Below, in pieces: positions 22,305 to 31,455 of a stretch of 64,000 nt of DNA (positions are counted from its first letter, which is position 1; every line of letters begins with the position of its first letter). A model generated the notes under the pieces. It saw only the letters and a list, made by a program, of their open reading frames with translations, was not told where the DNA came from and made no database searches. The DNA comes from Amycolatopsis orientalis DSM 40040 = KCTC 9412. GTDB taxonomy: Bacteria; Actinomycetota; Actinomycetes; Mycobacteriales; Pseudonocardiaceae. Both the position numbers and the translations under genes were made by a program. Location: NCBI RefSeq assembly GCF_000478275.1, contig NZ_ASJB01000042.1, positions 248,001-312,000 of the forward strand. The letters run 5' to 3'.

Positions 22305-24596
22305 GTGCTTCTGGTGACCGAGAATTCCGGCTCGGCCAGATCCGGGGAAACCGGGAAAGCACGGGCGGAACCACGGCCGGTTTCGACGGCCGCGTGGGCG
22401 TTCGGGCGCGCATTGCGGCAACGGCGGCAGGCGAAAGGCCTGGCGCTGCGCGAACTCCAGAAACTCGCCTATGTCGACAAGAGTCTCATCAGCCGGGTCG
22501 AACGGGGGCTCACCCCGCCGAGCGCGGAATTCGCCGAAGCCTGTGATCGCGCGCTGGAGGCGGGCGGGACGCTCATCGTGCTCGCCGAGGCCGCCCGCGC
22601 GGAACCCTACGTTCACCTTCCCCCGCCGCCGAGCCATTTCGTCGGCCGTGAAGAACACTTCGCGCTGCTCGACGAAAAAGTGTTCGAAGGACCGGCCAAA
22701 GTGGTCTTCGTGGCCGGCCCGCCCGGGGTCGGTAAGACCGCGCTCGTCCTGAAATGGGCGAACCGGCGGCAGGAGGAATTCGACGGCGTCCTCTGGTCGG
22801 ATCTGCGCGGATACGCGGCGGGTTCCCCCGCCCAGCCCGCCGACATCCTCGACGATCTCCTCCGCTGCGTCGGCGTGCGCCCCGACCGGATCCCCGCCGA
22901 GGAGCACATGCGGCTCGCGCTCCTGCGCGGTCTGCTGCGCGGCCAGCGCACACTCGTCGTACTGGACAACGCCCTCGACTCGCACCAGGTACGGCCGGTG
23001 CTGCCCGGCACCCCGGACACCACCGTGCTGATCACCAGCAGACGACGGCTCTCCGGCCTGGTCGTCGGCAGCGGCGCGGTCCAGGTTTCCTTGGAGCCAC
23101 TGGAAGATCTCGAAGCGACGCGGCTCATGGCCGACCTCATCGGCGACGAACGCGCGGCGGGTGATCCCGAAGGCGTCGGCAGGCTCGTCCGGCTGTGCGC
23201 GGCGCTGCCGCTGGCGGTGAACATCGCCGCCGAACGGGTCGCCACCCATCCGCACCAGAGCGTCGGGGACCTCGCCCGCGAACTCGTCGCCGAGGGACGG
23301 CGGCTGGAACTGCTCGCGGTCGACGACGACGCCGTCGGGGTCCGTGCCGCCTTCAGCTGGTCCTACCGCGCGCTCGACGCCGACACCGCCCGCATGTTCC
23401 GGTTGCTCGGCCTCCACCCCGGCCCGCGGTTCACCGCCGCTGCGGCCGCCGCGCTCGCCGGACTGCCCGAACACGACGCGAGACGCCTTGTCGACAAACT
23501 CGTCCAGGCGCATCTCGTGCAGCAGGTCGGCGCGCGGTACTACCGGTTCCACGATCTGCTCCGCGTCTACGCCGCCGAAGAGGCCACCGCCGGACAATGG
23601 CGGGACGAGCGGCAGGCGGCGGTATCCCGGCTGACCCACTGGTACCTCTACGCGGCCAACGCGGCGAGCTGGACGCTGACCCCGGCCCGCGACCACCACG
23701 TCGACCTCGGCCCCGCCCCCGAAGGCGTCGAGCCGTTGCGGTTCGCCACCTTCGACGAGGCCTACATCTGGTGCGCGTCGGAGATGCCGAGCATCACCGG
23801 CGTCGCGCGGCTGGCGCTGGACCACGGGCTGTACGAGATCGGCTGGCGGCTGCCGGTGGAGATGTTCGACTACCACCTGCTCGGCAGGCCGTGGCAGACC
23901 TGGATCTCCAGCCACGACGTGGCCATCGAGTCCGCGAAGGCGGGCGGCGACCTCGGCGGGCTGGCGTGGTCGGCGATCAACCTCGCCGAGGCGCACCGGC
24001 GGCGCGGCGACCTCGACCGCGCGCACGAGCTGTACAGCCAGGCCGTCGGCATCTCCGACGAGATCGGCGAGAACCCGAGTCTCGGCTGGGCGCTGGTGGG
24101 TCTCGGCAACATCGCGCACGAACGCGAGGACTACGCCGAAGCCGTCCGCCTGGTCGAACAGAGTGTGGAGGTGAACGCGCGGATCGGGTACCAGCTCGGC
24201 GAAGCGACCGCGCGGGTCCACCTCGGCCGCGCCTATCGCGACCTCGGCGACCGCGACCTGGCCCTCGACCACGGCCGTCGCGCCCTGGACGTCTACGCGA
24301 AGGACGCCGACCAGCACGGCATGGGCTTCGCGCTGGTGCCGCTGGCCCGGACCTGCCGCCGCTTCGGCGACCTGGAGCAGGCGCTCGAGTACTGCGAGCA
24401 GGCCCTGACCGCCTACCGGAACTGCGGCGACGTCTGGGGCCAGGCCGACGCGCTCGACGAACGCGGCTGCGCGCTCGCCGCGCAGGGCAACCCCGAAGCG
24501 GCGAGGGCGGCCTGGCGGGACGCGCTCCAGCTCGTCATGGACCTCGACGACCGGAAGGCGAGCGTGCTGCGAGGCCGTCTCGAAGGTTCGGCCTAG
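22305..24596 (+). CDS. XRE-NB-ARC-TPR STAND transcriptional regulator
   Basis: 763 residues. An XRE-type HTH (about 32-90; ALRQRRQAKGLALRELQKLAYVDKSLISRVERG) is followed by an NB-ARC ATPase with P-loop GPPGVGKT (138-145), Walker B-like TLVVLDNALD and the LITSRRRL sensor region, a winged-helix segment, and C-terminal TPR repeats (about 550-745; AHRRRGDLDRAHELYSQAV, GNIAHEREDYAEAVRLVEQSV, GRAYRDLGDRDLALDHG). STAND proteins of this build act as nucleotide-dependent switches, often near secondary-metabolite genes (AfsR-like without a SARP domain). GTG start follows GCAGGGAG. A P450 lies convergent just downstream and may be a target. Confidence 0.92.
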   Translation: MLLVTENSGSARSGETGKARAEPRPVSTAAWAFGRALRQRRQAKGLALRELQKLAYVDKSLISRVERGLTPPSAEFAEACDRALEAGGTLIVLAEAARAEPYVHLPPPPSHFVGREEHFALLDEKVFEGPAKVVFVAGPPGVGKTALVLKWANRRQEEFDGVLWSDLRGYAAGSPAQPADILDDLLRCVGVRPDRIPAEEHMRLALLRGLLRGQRTLVVLDNALDSHQVRPVLPGTPDTTVLITSRRRLSGLVVGSGAVQVSLEPLEDLEATRLMADLIGDERAAGDPEGVGRLVRLCAALPLAVNIAAERVATHPHQSVGDLARELVAEGRRLELLAVDDDAVGVRAAFSWSYRALDADTARMFRLLGLHPGPRFTAAAAAALAGLPEHDARRLVDKLVQAHLVQQVGARYYRFHDLLRVYAAEEATAGQWRDERQAAVSRLTHWYLYAANAASWTLTPARDHHVDLGPAPEGVEPLRFATFDEAYIWCASEMPSITGVARLALDHGLYEIGWRLPVEMFDYHLLGRPWQTWISSHDVAIESAKAGGDLGGLAWSAINLAEAHRRRGDLDRAHELYSQAVGISDEIGENPSLGWALVGLGNIAHEREDYAEAVRLVEQSVEVNARIGYQLGEATARVHLGRAYRDLGDRDLALDHGRRALDVYAKDADQHGMGFALVPLARTCRRFGDLEQALEYCEQALTAYRNCGDVWGQADALDERGCALAAQGNPEAARAAWRDALQLVMDLDDRKASVLRGRLEGSA

Positions 24597-24610
24597 CCCT
24601 CGGACACGAT

Positions 24611-24658
24611 GGTCGTGAGTGGTAAGTGCCGTTAGAACGGCACTTACCACTCACGACC
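24611..24658. repeat. 48-bp perfect palindromic hairpin, family A copy 1
   Basis: Perfect 23-bp arms containing the core GTGAGTGGTAA, separated by AG. It lies between the convergent ends of the STAND (24596) and P450 (24674) genes. Two relatives are at 61282-61327 and 62848-62893. In each copy, differences in one arm are matched in the other. Probably a bidirectional terminator or a REP-like mobile palindrome. Confidence 0.9.
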
Positions 24659-24673
24659 ACCTGGGCACGTGGC

Positions 24674-25897
24674 TCAGCCGAGCGTCACCGGCAGGTGGTG
24701 CAGGCCGCGGGTGATCGCGCTCGGCCACCAGACGAGCCGGTCTTCGGACACGGTCAGCGTCATCGACGGTGCGCGGTCGAACAACGTCTCCAGCGCCGCG
24801 GACGCCTGCATCCGCGCGAGCGCGGCGCCGATGCAGATATGCGGGCCGAGACCGAAGGCCACGTGCCGTACCGGCCGCTCGCCCGGGCGGAAGGCGAGCG
24901 GTTCGGGGTGGACCTCCGGGTCGCGGTTGGCCGCCAGCAACGACAACAGGATCGGGTCGCCCGCCTCCATACGCCGCCCGGCCAGTTCCATCGGCTCGGT
25001 GACGAAACGCCAGCTGGTGTTCTGCAACGGGGTGTCGCGACGCAGGACCTCCTCGATGACGAGCGTCAGCCGCGAGCCGTCGGCGCGGACGCGGGCCGCC
25101 TCCTCCGGATGCGTGATGAGGGTCAGCGCGGTGGACGCGATGAGACTGATCGTGGTCTCGTGCCCGGCGATCAGCGTGAGGAACGCCGTCGCGGCGACCT
25201 CCTCCTCGGTGAGCTTTCCGGCGGCCTCCTGCGCGAGCAGATCGCTGATCAGGTCCGCGCCGGGTTCGGCCCGTTTCCGCGCGACGACGCCGGCGAGCAG
25301 TTCGTCCAGGTCGTCGGTCGCCTTCAGCATCGACGGCATGTCGGTGACGTCGCCGGCGGCGACCACCAGCGCGGGCGGGCGGACCTCGTCCAGGAGGGTG
25401 TCCGGGATGCCGATCAGCTCGCAGATCGACCGGATCCCCAGCGGGTAGGCGAAATCCTCGACGAGGTCGCCCTCGCCGCGCTCCAGGATCGGGTCGAGCA
25501 GTTCGTTCGCCAGCTGATGCGTACGGTCACGCATATGCTGCAGCCGCCGCGGCCCGAACGCGCCGGCGCACGCCTTCCGCAGCCTCGCGTGTTCGTCGCC
25601 CTCGACGTTGTTCATATGCCCGATGAGCGTCGGCCGGTGGTCCGCGGGCAGTCCGAGATTGGCCTTGCGCCAGTGGTCCGCGGCCACGGACGGGCATTTC
25701 GACAACCGGGGGTCGGCCATCGCGGAGACGACGTCCGCGTGCCGGGTCAGCAGCCAGGTCCAGGTGTCGCCGGGCAGCGGAAGCCGGAACGCCGGGGCGT
25801 TCGCACGCAGCCATTCGTAGGCGGGTGAGGGATCCCGGTCGAATTCCGGCCCGAACATGACCGGGCCCGCTTCGGCGTCGTATGCGGCGTCTGGCAT
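24674..25897 (-). CDS. Cytochrome P450
   Basis: 407 residues, soluble bacterial P450. The I-helix oxygen motif AGHETT (244-249), the K-helix ExxR in EEVLR (E283, R286), and the heme loop FGLGPHICIGAALAR with the thiolate Cys (C355) are all intact. The family is that of actinomycete tailoring or catabolic P450s; the substrate is unknown. Redox partners are not adjacent. ATG at 25897 (MPDAAYDAEAGPVMFGPEF) has AGGGTGG upstream; the first in-frame start, 30 nt earlier, has none. It is convergent with the STAND regulator across the palindromic hairpin. Confidence 0.95.
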   Translation of the reverse strand: MPDAAYDAEAGPVMFGPEFDRDPSPAYEWLRANAPAFRLPLPGDTWTWLLTRHADVVSAMADPRLSKCPSVAADHWRKANLGLPADHRPTLIGHMNNVEGDEHARLRKACAGAFGPRRLQHMRDRTHQLANELLDPILERGEGDLVEDFAYPLGIRSICELIGIPDTLLDEVRPPALVVAAGDVTDMPSMLKATDDLDELLAGVVARKRAEPGADLISDLLAQEAAGKLTEEEVAATAFLTLIAGHETTISLIASTALTLITHPEEAARVRADGSRLTLVIEEVLRRDTPLQNTSWRFVTEPMELAGRRMEAGDPILLSLLAANRDPEVHPEPLAFRPGERPVRHVAFGLGPHICIGAALARMQASAALETLFDRAPSMTLTVSEDRLVWWPSAITRGLHHLPVTLG

Positions 25898-26037
25898 ACG
25901 AGCCACCCTGCCAGCTTGTGGCGGCACCGAGTACGGCGAACGCAGGTATTGCCCTGTCTCACGCGATCGTCAACGCGGTCCCCCTGTCACCCTCTTGTGG
26001 TGACCAGCAAGATCGAGGCGGGTGCGGTGCGTAACGG

Positions 26038-27576
26038 ATGGAGGTGGCCCTCGTCAGCGACTTCGGGCTACGGGAGGAACTGAAGACCGGTGACCGTGAC
26101 GTGGTCTCCGAGCGGGAGACCGGGTCGGTCCGCGGGTTCGCCGACACCGTCGGGCTCGCCGCCGCCCGCGTCTGGCGGCTGCGAAGCCGTGCCTGGAACA
26201 CCCTGCGGCATCCGGCGGGCTGGGAACTGTGGCGGCTGCCGCCCGCGGCCGTCGTCTGGATGCTCGGCACCGAACTCGCCGTCGCCGGGTGGGCGCTGTA
26301 CAGCGTTTTCAAGGCCTCCGCCACCACCACGGACCTCGTCCGCTTCGGCGTGATCGCGGGCTGCGCCATCTGGTACCTCGTCCAGACCCAGCATCCCGAG
26401 GAACAGCGGCGCGCCGACGACCGGCGCGGCGAGCACATCGACCAGACCGCGGTCTGGCTGGGCAGCGCGGCCGTCCTGCTGCCGCCCGCCTACTCGCTCA
26501 CGCTGCTGCTGATGGTCCGCGTCCAGCGCTACTCCATCGCGCACAAGGCGATGACGACCTTCCTGTTCACCACCGCCGCGCACGCCGCGTCCATCCTCGG
26601 CGTGCACACGATCATCGAACTGACGGCGCTGCACACCTGGCTCGAATCGGGCACGCTCCCCCAGCGGCCCGGCGACATCCTGTTCGCCGCCGTCGCGCTG
26701 GTGGGCACCGCCCTCTGGTACTTCGCGTCGCAGACCCTCCTGATCAGTATCGCGCGCGGCCTGGCCTGGGGCGGCTGGCGACGGCAGAAACTGATCGGCA
26801 GCTGGGCCGACAACGCGGACTTCGTCTACGCGCTGCAACTCGCCGCGTGCACCACGATCCTCGGCGCGGTCAACATCGCGCTGGTGCCGCTGGTGATGAT
26901 CGGCGTCGCGCTGCGCTCGACCCGGCTCTCGCAGGCGCTGGCGGACACGATCGCGCGCAGCCAGCGCGACCGGAAGACCGGCCTGCTGACCGAGGACTCC
27001 TTCCACGCGCCCGCGGCGTTGAGGCTGCTCGAAGACCAGACCGACCGGCGGCCGACGGCGTTCCTCATGCTGGACCTGGATCATTTCAAGCAGTGGAACG
27101 ACAAGTACGGGCATTCCGGCGGCGACATCGTGCTCGGCTGCGTCAGCGCGGTACTCCGGCAGAACACCCGCGCTTCCGACGTCGTCGGGCGCTGGGGCGG
27201 CGAGGAGTTCGCGGTACTGCTGCCGGACACCACCCGCGAGGAGGCCATGCGGGTCGCCGAGCGGATTCGGGAGGCCGTAGCCAAGACCGCGATCACCGGG
27301 CTGACGGAACTCGCCAGCGGGCACGCCACCAACGAACCCCGCGCGGTGGGCCCGATCCACGGCTGCACGGTGTCGATCGGCGTCGGGCTTTCGCCCGAGC
27401 ACTCGACGGATTACGGCGAGCTGTTCCGTGCGGCGGACTCGGCGATGTACGCGGCGAAGCGGGCCGGGCGGAACCGGGTCGTTCTGGCCCCTTCGGCGTC
27501 TTCCGCGCCCGAACCACCCTCGCCCAGGGCCCCGACCTCGCCGCTGAGCCGGGCAGGCGACTCGCGCCGGGAGTGA
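26038..27576 (+). CDS. Membrane diguanylate cyclase (GGDEF)
   Basis: 512 residues. The N-terminal part has about six transmembrane helices (roughly 75-290, including DLVRFGVIAGCAIWYLVQ and AALVGTALWYFASQTLLISIA-like segments), then a GGDEF domain (about 310-490) with active-site GGEEF (387-391) and the inhibitory I-site RASD five residues before it. It should make cyclic di-GMP and be product-inhibited. A paralog of the same layout is at 40839; the two share DLVRFGV and the linker architecture, so the membrane part is a common sensor module. A Pro/Ser-rich tail follows. The ATG at 26038 lacks a clear ribosome binding site. Confidence 0.92.
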   Translation: MEVALVSDFGLREELKTGDRDVVSERETGSVRGFADTVGLAAARVWRLRSRAWNTLRHPAGWELWRLPPAAVVWMLGTELAVAGWALYSVFKASATTTDLVRFGVIAGCAIWYLVQTQHPEEQRRADDRRGEHIDQTAVWLGSAAVLLPPAYSLTLLLMVRVQRYSIAHKAMTTFLFTTAAHAASILGVHTIIELTALHTWLESGTLPQRPGDILFAAVALVGTALWYFASQTLLISIARGLAWGGWRRQKLIGSWADNADFVYALQLAACTTILGAVNIALVPLVMIGVALRSTRLSQALADTIARSQRDRKTGLLTEDSFHAPAALRLLEDQTDRRPTAFLMLDLDHFKQWNDKYGHSGGDIVLGCVSAVLRQNTRASDVVGRWGGEEFAVLLPDTTREEAMRVAERIREAVAKTAITGLTELASGHATNEPRAVGPIHGCTVSIGVGLSPEHSTDYGELFRAADSAMYAAKRAGRNRVVLAPSASSAPEPPSPRAPTSPLSRAGDSRRE

Positions 27577-27579
27577 CGA

Positions 27580-27613
27580 CCCCACGCATTTAGTCCTCTA
27601 GATGCGTTCGGGG
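27580..27613. terminator. Hairpin between GGDEF and PAP2 genes
   Basis: CCCCACGCAT pairs with ATGCGTTCGGGG (one bulge) around a 12-nt loop that contains the stop codon of the PAP2 gene. It lies between convergent genes 21 bp apart. Confidence 0.6.
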
Positions 27614-28554
27614 CGCTGCACGAGGCGGGTTTCGAGCAGGTCGTCGACGACCCGGGTCTCCACCCCGGTCCGCCGTTCGAACGCGGACCCGCGCAGCGGC
27701 CACAGCGTGACCAGCACGATGCCCACCGCGGACAGCGCGCCCAGCACCAGCGCGGCGACGAACTGGGCGGCACCGGCGGTCGCGGTGTTCAGCACCGCGA
27801 ACCCGATCAGCACGATCCCGGTCGGCGCCACGGTGGCCAGGGCCACGAGGACGGCGGGCGTGCGGCGGAGGTCCCGGCGCCGCGTGGTCAGCCAGGCGGC
27901 GAGGAGGCAGGCGAACGACGCCCCCAGCAGGCAGGCGCCCGCCGTGTCGCTCAGCCGGTGCCAGCCCAGCGCGATGGTCGACGACGCGACCCAGGCGACG
28001 GCGATACCGCCCGTCCCGATGATCGCCGGGCGGAACCGTTGGGGCAGAACAAAAGTGAGCGCCATCAGGATCGCCATGGCGGCACTGACGTGGCCGCTCG
28101 GGAAACTGTTGTGCCCGGGACCGTAGCCGCCGTCGGGCAGTTCGGGGCGTTCGAGCAGGTACAGCTTGAGCAGCTGTGCGGTGACGAGCGGGAGTACGAG
28201 GACGCTCAGCGCGGGAACGAGGAGACCGGGTTTGCGTCGGAGGAGGGCCAAGCCGACCAGCACGATGGCGGCCGCGCCGAGCACCAGCACCATGTCCTGC
28301 TCCCGCAACGGTCCCGCCCAGTCCATTGTGGACCAGCGGCCGGACTGCGCGCTGCGGACTACGCCGTTCTCCGCGAGCTGTCCGGCCGACGTGTGCACGA
28401 ACAGCACGTAGGTCACGACGAACGCGGCGGCCAGTCCCAGTCCGGTGGCGAGCTGGAACACGGCCCTGGACAGGGTGAGCCTGGCCTCGGCGTGCCGTCC
28501 GGGCGCGGGACGGTGGGCGGGGGTCGGCTTCGTTTCGTGGGTGAGTACGGCCAT
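27598..28554 (-). CDS. PAP2-superfamily membrane phosphatase
   Basis: 318 residues with several transmembrane helices. The phosphatase motifs are recognisable: a Lys/Arg region (KLYLLERPELPDG), the central FPSGHVSAAMAI (PSGH), and the third motif with GWHRLSDTAGACLLGASF (the catalytic His in WHRLSD). Such proteins dephosphorylate phosphatidic acid, undecaprenyl diphosphate or phosphatidylglycerol phosphate at the membrane. ATG at 28554 begins MAVLTHETK; the upstream GTG at 28572 lacks a ribosome binding site. It is divergent from the two-component operon (110 bp), which fits an envelope-stress link. Confidence 0.9.
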   Translation of the reverse strand: MAVLTHETKPTPAHRPAPGRHAEARLTLSRAVFQLATGLGLAAAFVVTYVLFVHTSAGQLAENGVVRSAQSGRWSTMDWAGPLREQDMVLVLGAAAIVLVGLALLRRKPGLLVPALSVLVLPLVTAQLLKLYLLERPELPDGGYGPGHNSFPSGHVSAAMAILMALTFVLPQRFRPAIIGTGGIAVAWVASSTIALGWHRLSDTAGACLLGASFACLLAAWLTTRRRDLRRTPAVLVALATVAPTGIVLIGFAVLNTATAGAAQFVAALVLGALSAVGIVLVTLWPLRGSAFERRTGVETRVVDDLLETRLVQRPERI

Positions 28555-28664
28555 GGGTCCCACTGTCCCCACGGCGTTTAGCGGAGAGGTCCGGACAATG
28601 TCATGGTTCTGCTACAAGATCGAGCCGAGTCGCACACGCGCGGCGATATCCGAATAATGGCGGC

Positions 28665-29357
28665 GTGGCAAGTGTCCTTTTGATCGAAGACGACGCGTCC
28701 GTCCGGGAGGGTCTGGAACTCGCGCTGCGCCGTCAGGCGCACACCGTCCACACCGCCGAGAGCGGTGAACTCGGGCTGGAGAAGCTGCGGGTGTTCCAGC
28801 CCGACATCGTCGTGCTGGATCTGATGCTGCCGGGGATCGACGGCTTCGAGACCTGCCGCCGCATCCGCGCGGCCGGCGAGGTGCCGATCATCATGCTGAC
28901 CGCCCGCAGCGACGATTTCGACATCGTGGCCGGGCTGGAGGCGGGCGCCGACGACTACGTGACCAAACCGATCGAACCCCGCGTGCTCGACGCGCGGATC
29001 AGGGCGGTGCTGCGGCGCGCGGTGAGCGAGAAACCCGCGAGCGAGGAGGACCCGGCCGAGGAACGGCACGGTGGGCTGGTCATCGACCGGGCCGGGCTGG
29101 TGGTCACGAAGAACGGCGCGCCGGTCTCGCTCACCCCGACCGAGCTGAAACTGCTGCTGGAACTGTCGCGCACACCCGGCCAGGTCTACAGCCGCCAGCA
29201 GATCCTCTCCGCCGTGTGGGATCACGACTACCTCGGCGATTCCCGGCTGGTCGACGCCTGTGTCCAGCGGCTGCGCGCGAAGATCGAGGACGTGCCCGCG
29301 AAACCCGACCACGTCCAGACCGTCCGGGGCTTCGGGTACCGGTTCGGCCGTTCATGA
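28665..29357 (+). CDS. OmpR-family response regulator (CseB-like)
   Basis: 230 residues. The receiver domain has the acidic pocket IEDD (8-10), phospho-acceptor D52 in VVLDLMLPG, and K101 in DDYVTKP. The winged-helix output (about 140-228) ends RLRAKIEDVPAKPDHVQTVRGFGYRF. Order with kinase and lipoprotein, and sequence feel, recall the CseB/CseC system that senses cell-wall damage and drives sigma-E in Streptomyces. The stop overlaps the kinase start (ATGA). Confidence 0.94.
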   Translation: MASVLLIEDDASVREGLELALRRQAHTVHTAESGELGLEKLRVFQPDIVVLDLMLPGIDGFETCRRIRAAGEVPIIMLTARSDDFDIVAGLEAGADDYVTKPIEPRVLDARIRAVLRRAVSEKPASEEDPAEERHGGLVIDRAGLVVTKNGAPVSLTPTELKLLLELSRTPGQVYSRQQILSAVWDHDYLGDSRLVDACVQRLRAKIEDVPAKPDHVQTVRGFGYRFGRS

Positions 29358-30766
29358 AGCTGCTCTCCGGCCTGCGGCCCCGGCTCATCCTGGCCTTCGC
29401 GGTGATGACGATCATCGGGGCGGCGGCCGCGGCGGGGGCCAGTTATGTCTCGGCCCGCAACGCCATCCTCGAAGCGGTCCAGAACGCGGCGATGAACCAG
29501 CTGAAGGACCGGGTCGCCACCTACGGCCGTCCGCTGTCCACGCCGCCGACCCAGGAACAGCTCAACGACTTCGCCGGAAGCCTGCGGCTGAACGCCGTCG
29601 CGGTCTACCGGGACCTGCGCTCGGGCAACGGCCCGGACCTGACCACGTTCTCGCCCGAGCTGCGGGAGACGGTCGCCCACGACAACCGCATCCAGTTCCA
29701 GCGGCTGAATCGCGACGCCACCCCGGAACTCCTGGTCGGGTTGCCGGTGCTGGAACGGCAGCCGGACGGGACGATGGGGCCCACCGGCATCGAGGTGTAC
29801 TCGCTGACCTCGCTCGTCCAGCAGCAGCAAGCCATCGAGGAACTCGCGAAATCCGCCTGGCAGACGGCCGCGCTGGCGTTGCCGCTGGCCGTCGCGCTCG
29901 CCCTCCTCGCGGCCAGACAGGTGCTGCGGCCGGTCCGCGCGCTCAACACCGCCGCCGCCCAGCTCGGCGAAGGCAGGCTCGACGTCCGGCTGCCCGCCAA
30001 GGGATCCGACGAGCTGGCCGAACTGGTCACCACCTTCAACAACACCGCCGCCGAACTGGAACGCACGGTCGGCGAGCTGAGAGCCATGGAGGCCGACGCG
30101 CGCCGGTTCGTGGCCGACGTCTCGCACGAACTCCGCACCCCGCTCGCGGCGATGAACGCGGTCACCGACGTCCTGGACGAGGACGCCGAGGCGCTGCCGC
30201 CGGACACCGCCGTCGCGGCGCGGCTGGTCTCGGGCGAGACCCGGCGGCTGACCCGGCTCGTCCAGGACCTGGTCGAGATCTCCCGGTTCGACGCGGGCCG
30301 CGCCGAACTCGTGCTCGACGAATGGGATCTCGCGACGGCGATCCGGGACAGCCTCGACGCCCGCGGCTGGCACGAAGGCGAAGACCTGGTCACCGACCTG
30401 CCGGAGGGGGTGCTCGCCCGCGTCGACCGGCGGCGGGTCGACCTGATCGTGGCGAATCTGGTCGGCAACGCGCTCCGGCACGGCGCCGCCCCGGTCGAAG
30501 TCCGCCTGCGCGCCGACGGCGACGGCGTCACGCTGGAGGTCGACGACCACGGCCCGGGGATCGACCCCGCGGTCCTGCCGCATGTGTTCGACCGGTTCAC
30601 CAAGGCCGACACCGCCCGTGCCCGGTCCGAGGGCAGCGGGCTGGGCCTGGCGATCGCGCTGGAGAACGCCCGCCTGCACGGCGGCGACATCACGGCGGCC
30701 AACACCGGGCACGGTGCCCGGTTCGTCCTGCGCCTGCCGCACCGGGCCGAGGGAGGGACGCGATGA
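29354..30766 (+). CDS. Sensor histidine kinase (CseC-like)
   Basis: 470 residues. TM1 (about 11-33) and TM2 (about 175-195) flank an extracytoplasmic sensor of about 140 residues. A HAMP linker (RPVRALNTAAAQLGEGRLDVRL...ELVTTFN) leads to the HisKA box VSHELRTPLAAM with H258, then the ATPase with N box (LIVANLVGNALRHGA), G1 DDHGPGID and G2 GSGLGLAI. ATG at 29354 overlaps the regulator stop, and the gene's own stop overlaps the lipoprotein ATG, so three proteins are made from one coupled message. The frame's earlier starts lie inside the regulator gene. Confidence 0.95.
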   Translation: MKLLSGLRPRLILAFAVMTIIGAAAAAGASYVSARNAILEAVQNAAMNQLKDRVATYGRPLSTPPTQEQLNDFAGSLRLNAVAVYRDLRSGNGPDLTTFSPELRETVAHDNRIQFQRLNRDATPELLVGLPVLERQPDGTMGPTGIEVYSLTSLVQQQQAIEELAKSAWQTAALALPLAVALALLAARQVLRPVRALNTAAAQLGEGRLDVRLPAKGSDELAELVTTFNNTAAELERTVGELRAMEADARRFVADVSHELRTPLAAMNAVTDVLDEDAEALPPDTAVAARLVSGETRRLTRLVQDLVEISRFDAGRAELVLDEWDLATAIRDSLDARGWHEGEDLVTDLPEGVLARVDRRRVDLIVANLVGNALRHGAAPVEVRLRADGDGVTLEVDDHGPGIDPAVLPHVFDRFTKADTARARSEGSGLGLAIALENARLHGGDITAANTGHGARFVLRLPHRAEGGTR

Positions 30767-31260
30767 GGAAGACGCGGATGCTGCCCGCCCTCGCGGCCGC
30801 GACACTGGTGGCGGCCTGCGGAGTGCAGCCGACCGGGGTCGTCCCGGCCGGGCCGGGACCGTCGATGCGCGCCACCACCGGCCCGGCGGTGCTCACCGGT
30901 CTGACGCTGTACTTCGTCTCCGACGGCCGGGTCGTCCCGGTGACCCGGCCCACCGAAGGCTTCATCTCCCCCGAAGGCGCGATCACGATGCTGCTGAAGG
31001 GGCCGACGGAGCGGGAGGCCGCGCAGGGACTCACCACGTTCGTTCCGCCCGAGGTGGGACGGGTCGAGGTGTACTCGAACGACCCGCCGTCCATGGCTCT
31101 GCCGTTCAGCGTGCGCAAATTCTCCGACCAGGCCCTCAACCAGCTGGTCTGCACCGCGATCTCGGCCACGGCGGCGACGGGACGGGCTCCGCGCGCCCAG
31201 GGGATGACCGTGACCTCGCCGGACGGCACGCTGTACTTCCAGAGCTGCAAGGCCGGCTGA
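30763..31260 (+). CDS. GerMN-type lipoprotein of the two-component operon (CseA-like role)
   Basis: 165 residues. A lipoprotein signal ends in the lipobox LVAAC (C19). The body has GerMN-like features: ISPEGAITMLLKGPTEREAAQGLTTFVPPEVGRVEVY. In Streptomyces the lipoprotein CseA dampens signalling by CseC. Here the lipoprotein is encoded last, overlapping the kinase stop codon (ATGA), which supports a direct role with the sensor. Assignment to CseA is by position; sequence similarity was not tested. Confidence 0.88.
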   Translation: MRKTRMLPALAAATLVAACGVQPTGVVPAGPGPSMRATTGPAVLTGLTLYFVSDGRVVPVTRPTEGFISPEGAITMLLKGPTEREAAQGLTTFVPPEVGRVEVYSNDPPSMALPFSVRKFSDQALNQLVCTAISATAATGRAPRAQGMTVTSPDGTLYFQSCKAG

Positions 31261-31455
31261 ATTCGTCACTCACAGTGCTCACAGAAACGCGCTCTTGAGG
31301 CTGTACGGATGTCAGCCCTGTTCGGTTCACCGATCAAGGTAACTGTGGGCGAGCACACTCGCACGTGACTTTGCCGTGTCCATTTCGTAATGTTGCCCGG
31401 AGCTCGCGGCCCCCGACGCGAGTTCCCGTCCCCGAAGTGGTGAGTGATCAGAGAA

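Noticed and set aside
21861..24650. N-terminal two thirds of the long minus-strand ORF beginning at 24650
   Set aside because: It runs antisense through the STAND regulator. Only its last 311 codons (from GTG 21860) encode a recognisable EamA transporter.
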